A stretch of 64,000 bases of DNA from Chamaea fasciata (taxonomy: Eukaryota > Chordata > Aves > Passeriformes > Sylviidae), in contig JARCOQ010000002.1 in assembly GCA_029207755.1 (NCBI GenBank), forward strand, positions 115,454,375-115,518,374. The letters run 5' to 3'. This document shows, in pieces, positions 12,171 through 22,717 of the stretch. Below the pieces are notes generated by a model. It had not been told where the DNA came from and ran no database searches. It saw only the letters and a program-made list of their open reading frames with translations. Each line of letters starts with the position of its first letter. Position 1 is the stretch's first letter. The translations under genes were made by a program, and so were the position numbers.

Positions 12171-13555
12171 TGTGGAGGTGACAATAACACAGTCACGGGG
12201 CCACCTTTGCTCCGCACAAAGGTCACTGTGTTCCTGCACATCCCATCCTTCATTACGTCCTGATTGCTGGGGTGTCCAGGTCCACGTCTAAATTTGCACT
12301 TCAGATTGTGACAAATCCCCAAGTTATGGGAATTCCACATTTTCCGGTTTTTTGGGGGTTTGTTTTTTTGGTTGTTTTTTTTCTTCCCCCCATTGGATTC
12401 CTGTCTGTGCCTACCCAGACAAAACTTCTCAAATCGTCACAGCTCGTAAAGAGAGCCAAGGCACTTAAAATCCTGGCTCTTGCTCCCCTGCTTTCATTAT
12501 GGATTTTTAAAACCTCTTTTGAACTAAGCATTTTGATTCCCCCACTTCTGAATAAATGCTTATTTTCAAAATGGCTTTTTTTTTTTTTTTTTTTCCGAAA
12601 AGAAATCCTGCTGCACTGTCAGGGAGAAGGGCAGGATGACCTAACCCATCATTTTCTTCTCCAGCTTCTCTGATTCTATGATTCATAAAGCAATTGCTGG
12701 GTTTTTTTTTTTTTTTATGAGCGAACTCCACGGGGAAAATCATTAGCAGAAACCAGATCAAGAGTAATGCTCCTGATGAAAATACTTTTGGTTAGGAAAC
12801 TTGGTAGGAACAGTCTGAGTCCTAAATTAAATATTTCCCTCAGGCCATTTGACCTGCTGTGTACATCTGCTGAAAAATTAGGCTTTTTTTTTTTTTCTTT
12901 TCCCTGCTTTTCGTCATTGAATTGTTTTAACCTACATAGCTCTGAAAAATTCACTCATGGTGCCTGAAAGTGATGTGAAAGGAAAAGGCTACGTGGATTT
13001 AGCCTCGGACTAAAGTTAAGACAGGCTTTAAATACGATTATTCCCTGTTGGATATGTGGTTTTCCCAAATATTTTTTTGGGGGGAAAAAAAAATATTCAA
13101 GGGTGGGATGCTGAGGGGTGGGGAGAGAGGGAAAGTATTGCTGAGCCGGAGCCTAAAAATCTGCTGGTTCTGTTCTGGAGGAAATCTTGTCCTGCCTGAG
13201 CTCATTTTTAGGGAAACCCCAAGAACCTTTTCCTAATATAATACTAATACTAATACTAATACTAATAATCAAACTCTTCTTCAAAAAACTCTTTTCATTA
13301 TTTCTGAATAATAATATTATTTTAGTGGGCTGAAATAACATTAATGCCGTTATTTCCTGCTCACTTTCTGCTGCAAGTCCCTCATTTTGGAAACTGAATT
13401 ATACCAAATAACAGCTCAGAAACCATTAAAAAATGAACCATTTTGTTCTTGGAAAATGCCCAACGTATGAATTTCAGTGGTGGATTATCAGATCCTTCCA
13501 CTCACCTGGAGTTACAAGGGGCTGAGAGTTTCTTAGGAGAAAAGCCATGAAGGAG
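12171..13555. other. RUNX1: Intron sequence with minor repeats
   Basis: No gene seen. A possible CR1 terminus sits at about 12600-12690 ('tctctgattctatgattcat'), and T runs are at 12573-12594, 12702-12717 and 12883-12896. A short (TAATAC)n microsatellite lies at about 13237-13275. Confidence 0.55.
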
Positions 13556-13559
13556 GTCC

Positions 13560-14033
13560 CAGGACAGGGAGGACGTGGAGCTGCTGGAGAGAGCCCAGAG
13601 GAGGCTCCAGGATGAGCAGAGGGATGGAGCAGCTCTGCCGGGAGGAAAGGCTGGCACAGCTGGGATTGTTCAGCCTGGACAGGAGAAGCTTTGGGCTGAG
13701 CTCAGGGTGGCCTTGCAGGGCCTGAAGGAGCCCCAGGAAACCTGGAGAGGGACAATTCCCGAGGCATGGAGGGACAGGACACAGGGAATGGCTTCAAACT
13801 GAAAAATGACAGGTTTGGAGCTGATATTGGGAAAAATTTCCTCCCTGGTAGGGTGGGCAGGCCCTGGAATGGAATTCCCAGATTTACTGTGGCTGCCCCT
13901 GGATCCCTGGCAGTGCCCAAGGCCAGGTTGGACACTTGGAGCAGCCTGGGACAGTGGGAGGTGTCCCTGCCACGGCAGGGGTGGCACTGGATGATTTGAA
14001 ATTCCCTCCCAACCCAAACCATTCCAGGATCTA
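13560..14033 (+). mobile_element. CR1 LINE 3' fragment, ~475 bp
   Basis: Runs from 'gaggacgtggagctgctgga' through 'ggcctgaaggagccccagga', 'gacaggacacagggaatggc', 'ctggatccctggcagtgccc' to the terminus 'aacccaaaccattccaggat'. It is the same subfamily as the minus copy at 9393-9895. Confidence 0.93.
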
Positions 14034-14204
14034 AATTCTGTAAGAAAGCAAAGTCGCCTCTTTGCCGATACATACTTCCATTTTTCTTTTTTAATTTTGA
14101 ACAAAACTTACAAATCTCTAACGGGTAAAGGATCCCACTAAGGAAAGACAGGATTTATTTGTTTCAAGACCTTTTGTCTGGAGATCAAACTGAAACGGGA
14201 TTAT

Positions 14205-14335
14205 TTCGCGGCACTCTTCCAGCCTCTCCTAAGCTTTTCTTCCTTATATCCCGCCTAACCCTGCTCTCCGACAGTTTGAAGCCATTCCTCATTGCCCTGT
14301 CGCTCCATGCCCTGATGAAAATCCCTCTGCAGCAT
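14205..14335 (-). mobile_element. CR1 LINE internal 3' fragment
   Basis: 'tcttccttatatcccgccta', 'gtttgaagccattcctcatt' and 'gccctgtcgctccatgccct' match the CR1 3' region in minus orientation; its terminus is missing. Confidence 0.7.
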
Positions 14336-15426
14336 TTTTTTCACCCCTTTATGCATTTATGGAATTTATCAGATTGGCAATTATTAAATTGACAGGAATG
14401 CCTGGCACAGAGCGGTGATGGTGAGGATGTCTTTATCAATGAATTGGAACCTCGGTAGGTTTTTAAGGCTCCCATCCTTGAGGATTCGTGGTGCAGGCAC
14501 TCCTTTTCCAGGTGGGATGGGGATTGTTTTCCCTGGCATTTGTTGGTCCCTCTGCTGAGGCTGCGGAGTTGAGATTGGGCCATGTGAGGCAGGGAATTTT
14601 TAATTCATTTATTCCAATGAAATGGTCAAATATGTGGAGCAGGAAACCTGGGGACAACACTGCTTTTCTGGGAGTGCTGCAGATCCTACAGAACTGCTTC
14701 CCAAATTATTTTGGGGTTTTTTTTTTGGTTTTTTTTAATGAAACACAGATGTTTTAACAGGACAAGCTCCTTCCTTGAGAAATCAGGGACACGGGAAGCC
14801 AGAGCTGCTGCACTGTGGGTTAGCAGTGAAGTCAAGCCTGGCCCAGTCCTGTAGAAATTATTCCAACTCCTTTTCTTCGTCACTTCATCCCACACAGCTC
14901 TTTTTTCACTCTCGAATTAAGGCGATCTTGGATCTAATGATTTGAATTAAGGGGATTTTCAATCCAATCACTTTGGTGACCCTCCTTGATCTCTGAGGTC
15001 AGGGGGAAGTTCTCTGAGCTGTGACAAAACCGGAGGAATGGAGATTATTTCTGAACGTGCCTCGCTGGGCCTGACTTTCTCTTGCCAGCTGCACTCACCG
15101 CAAAGCTTTTGTAGCTGTTAAAAGCAGTGAGCAAGACGAAGATCTTTTGTGGAGAGAACATTTTCCACAGGAAAACATGAGGGAACAGAAGGTTTGAAGC
15201 AGATGCTGACTGGGAAAGGACGGGCCGGGAGCTGGATCCCTCAGTGGAGGTGCCTGTGGTGGGGTTTAGGGAGTTGTTTGGCCTTTCCCCTTCCCAGAAG
15301 GAGATTTGCTGGCAAAGCTGAGCTGTTGGAGCATCAATCCCTCAGGACTGGCAGATGAGAGGTTTTCCTTCCCACTTTTCCTTCCCTCTACGAGCTGATC
15401 CCTTCAGGAGGTGGGACACAGGGTCT
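14336..15426. other. RUNX1: Intron sequence without recognised features
   Basis: Unique-looking DNA. A small imperfect duplication (GAATTAAGG...GAT) lies at 14915-14975. No gene or element recognised. Confidence 0.55.
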
Positions 15427-15760
15427 TATCCACAGGAGCTCTGGGACACTGGGAAACCCTCGCAGGAGAATTCTCTTTTCTCACTTCCCCTGCAAAGCTC
15501 GCCCTGGCTGCAAAAATCTGCTCCTCACTTAGAATAATGGCACCTAAAATGATGTTTATGTGCTGAGCATTGATGTTTTCCACCAAGTGATCCCGTTTGT
15601 CTGGGCACAGGTTTCCGGGATTTGCAGATTCCTGCTCTCCCTGTTTTACCCGGGGGAAATCCCAGGGATCTTCTTGCACCTCCTTTGGAAGTTCTGGGAT
15701 TTTTTTTTTCCCCCTTGTGTGTTTTAACAGTAGTTGAACAATATTTTGACAAATTATTGT
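15427..15760 (+). repeat. Inverted duplication B, left arm
   Basis: Matches 20283-20615 in inverted orientation. Shared blocks include 'ctgcaaaaatctgctcctca', 'aatggcacctaaaatgatgt' and 'cacctcctttggaagttctg'. Identity looks near 90%, lower than pair A. I do not recognise the sequence as a known element. Confidence 0.85.
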
Positions 15761-16309
15761 CTTCCTCAGCTCCTAAGGGGGCTGGGAGGAGGGAGAGGGA
15801 AGCTTCCACCCCTCGTGGAGAGCTCAGACACTTCTGTTTGCCCAAGAGGATTTTGGCAGCGCAGGATCGTTTTTAAAACCTCAGTTTTTGAGGAGATTCC
15901 TTATTTATGAGTCCCCCAAAACACCACGTGTGTAAGGGAAAAGCTGGAGGAAGCATTCTCAGTGCCCAGCCCCTATTTTCTTCATGAAAATACAACTGCA
16001 AAGAGTAAAAATCCACCTGCACTGCAGCTCCTCCCAGCTTTTCCTGCCCTGGATTATCAGCCGGAGCATTCCCTCCTCGCAGGCCCACACAAAACAACAC
16101 CACAGGCTTTTGCTTCATCGTGGTGAAGAATGGAAAAAAGGCTTCATTTTTCCTCTGCACCTCCGTTTGTGCTGCTGCTCTTTTGGGAATTGCAAAGAGG
16201 GAAAGCATTTTCTCTCGGTGTTCGTGAGGAATCTCAGGGCAGGCTGATCCTGTGTGTGAGGCTGTGCGAAGCAGGAGGGAGAGAAGGCTTGGGAGAGAAT
16301 TGTCTTCTT

Positions 16310-16612
16310 CCAGTGCCTAAAGGGGCTCCAGGAGAGCTGCAGAGGGAATTTTCACAAGGGGTGGAGTGGCAGGACACAGGGAATGGCTTTTAGCTGAAGG
16401 AGGGCAGGGCTGGATGGGATTTTGGGAAGGAATTTTCCCCTGGGAGAGTGGGGAGGTGCTGGAATTCCCAGATTTGCTGTGGCTGCCCCTGGATCCCTGG
16501 AAGTGCCCAAGGCCAGGTTGGACACTGGGGACAGTGGGAGGTGTCCCTGCCCATGGCAGGGGTGGCACTGGATGATTTGAAGCTCCCTCCCAACCCAAAC
16601 CATTCCAGGATT
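16310..16612 (+). mobile_element. CR1 LINE 3' fragment
   Basis: 'aaaggggctccaggagagct', 'gtggcaggacacagggaatg', 'ctggatccctggaagtgccc' and terminus 'caacccaaaccattccagga'. The 3' half belongs to inverted-duplication arm A'. Confidence 0.9.
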
Positions 16613-16981
16613 TATCATCAAAGAGCATTTCTGTGGTAAATCACCCAAGAACAGGAGAATTCCAGCTCTCCTCATCTCTCCAGACACCGTGGGGACATTT
16701 CCCTGTGGCTCCGAAGAGCTTTGCTCTCTGCAGTTCTTGGAATCCCTGTGAAATCTCCAGGGGTGGGTGGAGCTGGATGATCTTTAATCCTTTCCACCCC
16801 AAACCATTCCAGGATCCCACAATCCCTTTTGTGCTGTGTCATGGATGACTCAGCAATAAAAACGCTGGGAATTCCTGCTGGGGGGAATTCCTGCTGGGGG
16901 GATTCCTGCTGGTGGGAGTCCACGAGGGGCCCAAAACCTCCCTCCCCGTGCAGCTGATTTGCCTAAAATGAGGGACATGAA
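16440..16981 (-). repeat. Inverted duplication A, right arm
   Basis: Reverse complement of 10671-11205. Differences in the best ~390 bp are three single bases. A CR1 remnant (about 16760-16815) and the CAGGAATTCC triplet repeat are included. The arms are ~5.2 kb apart. Confidence 0.9.
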
Positions 16982-17009
16982 GGTAAAAAGAAACATCCAA
17001 GGACAGACT

Positions 17010-17096
17010 GGAATAACGTGGGATAGTGGATGATGTCCCTGCCCATTCCAGGGATCTTGAAGGTCCTTTCCAGCCCAAACCATTCCATGATTCCCT
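17010..17096 (+). mobile_element. CR1 LINE 3'-end fragment
   Basis: 'gatgtccctgcccattccag' and 'cagcccaaaccattccatga' form the last ~85 bp of a CR1 copy. Confidence 0.75.
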
Positions 17097-18479
17097 GAGA
17101 GGCCATCTCAGCTCTGCTTGGGAGTCATCAGGGCAGGACTTGTCTGCCCTACAAGGACACGATGTCCTCGTAAATCCCTCAAACACCTCCTAAAGAGCCA
17201 GAAGGATGGGAACGTCTTCCCTGCCTTCCTTAATCATGGAACAGATTAGGAACAGCGTGTAAAAACGGGAGGAGGCAGCAGAAAGAATCTCCCCAGTCAT
17301 AACCAAAACACGGAGACATTTTAGTTTTATTTTTTTTTTAAATAGTGCCCGACCTTTGTTCCTTTATTGTTTCTTTGAGTTTGGACCTTGAGTCCATCCA
17401 GCCCCAAATCCACCAGGCCTGACCATTCCAGAAAATCCAGGCTGCGTCACAACCCTCAGCACATAAAGCTGCAGGAGAAAAAAAAAAAAAAAAGAAAAAA
17501 GAAAGAAAAAACAATCCAAACAAACAAACAAAAAAATTTATGGGACAGCATTGATTTAATTATTAAGAGTTCTGTTTGTCTGACGCCTCCCTCCAGCTGG
17601 CACCACGGGCTGCTCCTCATTACCTGCCCCACGGATCTTCCCAATCTCACCACAAACAGTTTGGGGTTGACCAAAACCACTTCCCTCTCGAAAGTTAATC
17701 CAGTTTGAGTCACCCCGCGCCGCCCGGGCCGAGCCAAGGGAAACAAGGCAAAGAATAACCTGCTTGTATCCACTTTGGAAACTTCTCTGCTTTCAGAGTG
17801 CTCCACAGTAGCTCACTATATCTCTCCCTGCAGCTGCAGAGAAAAATCAGGGAAGAAAAAAAAAAAAAAAAAAAAAAAAAGAGGAAAAAAAAAAAGGGAA
17901 AAAAATAAAGGAGTTGCAGAAGTTAAAATAAAGCCCAGGCAGAACCACGTGAAATTTATGAGTGGGACGTTAGCGCCGAGGAGGAACGGACGGATTAAAA
18001 CAGGCAAGGTCATTTCTGTGGAAAGCCAGAACTTTTCAACTCTCGTGTGGCAACTGGATTTGGTAAAAGCAAAGCTCTTCAGTCCCAGGGAGGTGAGCAG
18101 CCCCAGTGAAACCCTTTCCTTGGGCGGCAGCAAAAGCTCCAAGTGCTCGAAGGCTGAGCAGTCAGCATCTACAGGGAGCAAATTTAATTCGGCCTTGCCA
18201 AATTCCCCTCGGCTTACATGAACACCGAGCCACGGGACTTGATCTTTGAGTTTGCAGGTGCCTGGTTCAGCCCTGTGTGAGGGTGAGGGATGGGGACCTT
18301 TCACTGCCCGGAGATGTTCATGACGAAATGTTCCCGCCCGAGCAGCTCCTCTGCTGCTCGTACAACCATCGCCCTGCTTGGAGTCACTGCAGAGGGGGCA
18401 AATGTCCTCACCCCTGGCTCAGGAGGAGGGAGGGAAATGAGATTGAGGCGCCTGAGCGAGGTCTCCGTGTCCACCTCGA
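17097..18479. other. RUNX1: Intron sequence with A-rich tracts
   Basis: No gene recognised. A-rich tracts lie at 17475-17536 and 17857-17915. A RUNX-type motif pair at 17649-17684 is listed separately. Confidence 0.55.
17649..17684 (-). promoter_or_regulatory. RUNX and ETS/RUNX motif pair
   Basis: ACCACA (17649-17654) is the reverse complement of the RUNX consensus TGTGGT. AACCACTTCC (17675-17684) joins a RUNX-like ACCACT to the ETS core TTCC, resembling ETS:RUNX composites. Such sites occur by chance often; no function is shown. Confidence 0.25.
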
Positions 18480-18840
18480 GTCCTTGGGGCAGTTCGGGGT
18501 GTCTCAACGTAAGATCAAAAGCTCTTGGAGACGGTCCCAAGGAGGCCACCAAGGCGGTGGAGGGTCTGAGTTTGTCCAGCTGGAGCAGGGGACACTGAGG
18601 GCAGAGCTCCCCGGGGGCTGCAGCTCCTGCTGGAGCTGGGCCAGCAGGGATTGAGGTTGGATTTTAGGGAAAGGTTCTTCCCCCAGAGGCATTCCCAAGG
18701 GAATGGGCACGGCCCTGAGGCTGCCAGAGCTCCAGGAGCCTTTGGATGCCCGGGCTGGGATTGATGGAGGTCTGGGCAGAACGTGGAATTGGATCATTCT
18801 CTTGAATCCCTCCTAGCTCAAAATATTCCAGCATTCCACG
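18480..18840 (+). mobile_element. CR1 LINE 3' fragment
   Basis: 'tttgtccagctggagcaggg', 'gaatgggcacggccctgagg', 'ctgccagagctccaggagcc' and 'attgatggaggtctgggcag' match the subfamily also seen at 46.5, 48.6 and 55.1 kb. Confidence 0.85.
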
Positions 18841-19689
18841 TGTTTTCACCACCTTTCCCTTGGAGAGGAGAGGCCTTTTTTTTTTTTTTTTTTTTCGGTG
18901 CCGGTATTTTATTTTTCTATTTTCTCGGTTTCTCCCTGAGCTGGTGCTTGGCCGGTTGGGCCTCACTCTGCCCCTTCTCCTTCAGACAAATCTCCAAGCC
19001 CAGCCGTGGCTGCAGGGGCTTCCTGGGGCACTTTGGGGAAGATGCAAAGCAGAAAGAAACGGAAGAGGCTTTCGGCAGAGCAGTGCTTGACCCGGGATTC
19101 CTTCAAACAATGTCAGGGGCTTGGGGTTTTAGAAGCCGAGATGGGGGAAAGGGGGAAAAACAAAGCAAAGGTTGTGGCTTTAACTCTTTTAATTTTCGTG
19201 ATCGCCTTCTTCCCTCCAAACCCCAAACGCTCCATGACTTTTACTTCGCTGCCATGACCTAATTCCTGGGGTGAATTCCAGGCAATAATTTCACTTCCAC
19301 AAGAGACAGGGCACAGATTCAGCAGAAGCTCAGGTGGATCTGCACAAAACAATTGTGGTTGGAGTGGAAAATACGCTTCTGTGCTTTGCTGTTTGTACCT
19401 CGCAGGCCTCGCCAGCAGAGCTGGGGGAGAGGAGGGAAAATTCCTGCCTCAGGAATGTGTCAAGATTGCTTTTCCTGGGTTTGGGAGCTGGGGATAGACC
19501 TGAGGATTTTCTGTGTTCATCAGGATGGGGGGAAAGAGTGGGAGAGACCCAGCCTGGAGCACGCTGTGGTCTCCCAGTCCGTGGAGAGAGGGAAAACTAA
19601 GACTCCACGAAGCCTCCACTTGTTGTTTTTCCCGGGAATGTTTCCCCTGGAGCTCTCCTGGGCAGAGGAGCTGTGATGGGAAGGACTCC

Positions 19690-19862
19690 CAGCCTGAAAT
19701 TAGAGCAGGAAATTGGAAGGGCAAGGAGGGCGTGGAGTCTCCATCTCCGGAGATATTCCAAACCCACCTGGATGTGGTTGTGTGTCAGCTGCTCCAGGTG
19801 ACTCTGCCCGTGCTGGGTGAGCTCCGGAAGTCCCTTCGAGCCTGAAAATTCTGGGATTCTGT
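19690..19862 (+). mobile_element. CR1 LINE 3' fragment
   Basis: 'ggagatattccaaacccacc', 'tggatgtggttgtgtgtcag', 'ctgctccaggtgactctgcc' and the tail 'aaaattctgggattctg' form a typical CR1 3' end. Confidence 0.8.
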
Positions 19863-20310
19863 CAGCTGAAATTCATTTTCTAGAATATATCAGGCAAGAG
19901 GAATTATCTGGACTCTCCCACTTGCTCTGGTTTGTCCGGGAATTCCTTCTTCTTTTTACAAGTTTTCCTCTACCTAAAATATCTATGTTTAAAAAAAAAT
20001 CTAAATTAATTTAGAAATTATTTTAAAAGGAAGAGCTACACAAAAATATCTTGTCGAAATATTGTGAACCCCTGAAAATTCTGGGATTCCGTGAGCTGAA
20101 GTTCATTTTCTAGAATATATCAGGCAAGAGGATTAATCTGGACTCTCCCACCTGCTCTGGTTTATCCTGGGACAGAATTTCTTCTTTTCACACATTTTCC
20201 TCTGCCTTAAATATCTGTGTTTAAAAAAAAAAATAAATCTAAAACAATTTAGAAATTATTTCAAAAAGAAGAGCTACGCAAAACTATCTCGTCAAAATAT
20301 TGTTCAACTA
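19842..20310 (+). repeat. Direct tandem duplication, ~230-bp unit, two copies
   Basis: Copies start at 'cctgaaaattctgggattc' (19843 and 20072) and share 'ttctagaatatatcaggcaa', 'ctggactctcccac' and 'aatttagaaattatttt'. The first copy begins inside the CR1 tail; the second runs into arm B'. Confidence 0.85.
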
Positions 20311-20615
20311 CTATTAAAACACACAGGGAAAAAAAATCCAGAACTTCCAAAGGAGGTGCAAAAATCTCCTTGGGGTTTTCCCCAGGTGAAACAGGGAGAG
20401 CAGGAATCTGGAAATCTGGAAATCTGCACACAGAAAGATGGGATCACTTGGTGGAAAATATCAATGCTCAGCACAGGATTGTCCCATAAACATCATTTTA
20501 GGTGCCATTATTCTAAGTGAGGAGCAGATTTTTGCAGCCAGGGCGAGCTTTGCAGGGGAAGTGAGAAAAGAGAATTCGCCTGCGAGGGTTTCCCAGTGTC
20601 CCAGAGCTCCTGTGG
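20283..20615 (-). repeat. Inverted duplication B, right arm
   Basis: Reverse complement of 15427-15760. It adjoins the second copy of the ~230-bp direct duplication. Arms are ~4.5 kb apart and interleave with pair A (order A, B, A', B'). Confidence 0.85.
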
Positions 20616-22232
20616 ATCAGCCTGCCCGTGGAGCCTCATTCCCACATTTATCCAGCACTAACAGTGATTGCTCCTGCTGCTAATTACAGGCAGAGCATGG
20701 AAAATTGGGGTAAATATTGGGGTAATCTCCTCTCTGCCACGACGCTATTTTGGCTGGAAAGGAGGTTTGTGCTGTGCAGCACTTCAAAAAAAAAAAGGGG
20801 GAAAAAATTAGAGGTGTGATTTCTGATGAAATTGAAACTCTGCCTGCCTGATTTGTGCACCCCACAGCAATCATATTTATCACTGAGGAACCGGCAGATA
20901 TCCTACAGGGTGTCTAATTCTGTTTTTTGAGGGTTTGGACGTTATTTTTGAACAGTGGGGAAGAGGTTGGTGAGCTCTGACGCTGAGCTGGTCCTTCTGA
21001 TGTGCAGAGAGGAGATCAGGGCAAAGAATTTAAAACCTGGGATATGTGGCATGCAGGGAAACAATGTTCGGGCATCGTTAGCAAAATGAAGATGATTGTT
21101 TTGCAAGCGTTATAGTCGATAGCGTTTGTATTTTAAAGGATTTCCCAGCTTGGCAATAATCGAGAAGCGTTCTGTTTTAATTAATAGAAACACAAAACTG
21201 GGCTGGGGGGAACCTTAAAGCTCATCTCATTCCACCCCTGTCCCACAGTGACACCTTCCACTGTCCCTGAACACTTCTGTGGGTGAGGAATTCATTTTTT
21301 TTACAAGAATTTATTAATTTTTTTTGCACTAAACACGGCGCGTTCACTTCCTAGAACGATACGAGTGAGAACATTCCCTCTCATCGTTACCTACAAAATC
21401 ATCCCATTCATCTCAGCCCCGAGGCACAGAACAATGTTCAGCACTTTATTAACTGGACGTGATGGAATTTTGGTGATTTTCTACCTCACTAAAGCTGGAG
21501 CCAGCCCAAAACCCTGAATAAAACCAGCCCTGAAAAGGTTCAAAAGTGCCTCCGGAGCAGGCAGGTTTCTTTAAATTCACTCCTTACTTTGGTAAAGCCT
21601 GGCCAGACTCTGAGTTTTCCTGGGAATAATCCATTTTTTGGGTGTGAAATTTCCTTTTCCGCACGGGAAAAGCAGAGGAGAGAAGGGGGAGGATTCAGGG
21701 ACAAAGGCTCAGCTTAATTAAACTCCCCTGTTTTGGTTTAACCCCAGGAGAAACTAAAGCACACTGAGTCCCTTTCACGATGGGATGGGGAGGGCAATTG
21801 GAGAAAAAAACCCCTCATGGGTTTAATAATTTTATAATTAACAATTTAATTATTAATAATTTAACGGTTTAATGACTGAAATTGGAAAAGAAATAAAGGA
21901 AAAGGAGATTATAAAAGGAGAGAAATAAAAGCTTTTCCTGATTCCCCAGCCCAAAGCTGACACCGCTTTCCCTCAGATCCCCGTGCTCTGGTTTGGGCGC
22001 GGATGACAGCAAGTGACAGAAGAGTGGAGTAATTAAAAGGAAAAAACTTGATTAAAAGACCAAAAAAAAAAAACCCCATAAATCCATCCCAGCAGTGTTT
22101 AGTTGGAAAAATGGTCCTGGTTTCCCACAGGAATTGCAGCTGGGAGAAGGAGAGGAGCAAATGCCTTTCCTTGGCGTCTGCTTTACCCAATCCTGCCTCT
22201 CCGAGCCCAAAAGGCATCGAAGGATGCCTGCG
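20616..22232. other. RUNX1: Intron sequence with one CR1 terminus
   Basis: No gene seen. A minus-strand CR1 terminus is at about 21185-21285 ('gggaaccttaaagctcatct', 'gtgacaccttccactgtccc'). The remainder looks unique, with AT-rich sequence at 21820-21910. Confidence 0.55.
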
Positions 22233-22717
22233 AAAATATAAAATAAAATAAAATAAAATAAAATAAAATAAAATAAAATAAAATAAAATAAAATAAAATA
22301 AAATAAAATAAAAATAGAATAGAGTAGAATAGAATAGAATAGAATAGAATAGAATAGAATAGAATAGAATAGAATAGAATAGAATAGAATAGAATAAAAA
22401 ATAGAATAGAGTAGAATAGAATAGAATAGAATAAAAAATGGAATAGAATAGAATAGAATAGAATAGAATAGAATAGAATAGAATAGAATAGAATAGAATA
22501 GAATAAAAAATAGAATAGAGTAGAATAGAATAGAATAGAATAAAAAATGGAATAGAATAGAATAGAATAGAATAGAATAAAAAATGGAATAGAATAAAAT
22601 AGAATAGAATAGAATAGAATAGAATAGAATAGAATAGAATAGAATAGAATAGAATAAAATAAAATAAAATAAAATAAAATAAAATAAAATAAAATAAAAT
22701 AAAATAAAATAAAATAA
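22233..22717. repeat. Pentanucleotide (AAAAT)n/(AGAAT)n array
   Basis: Blocks of AAAAT units flank a core of AGAAT units. The core is interrupted by 'aaaaaatagaatagag' and 'aaaaaatggaatagaat' variants that repeat at about 110-bp spacing. The long minus-strand frame rich in FILFY is a repeat artefact. Confidence 0.98.
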
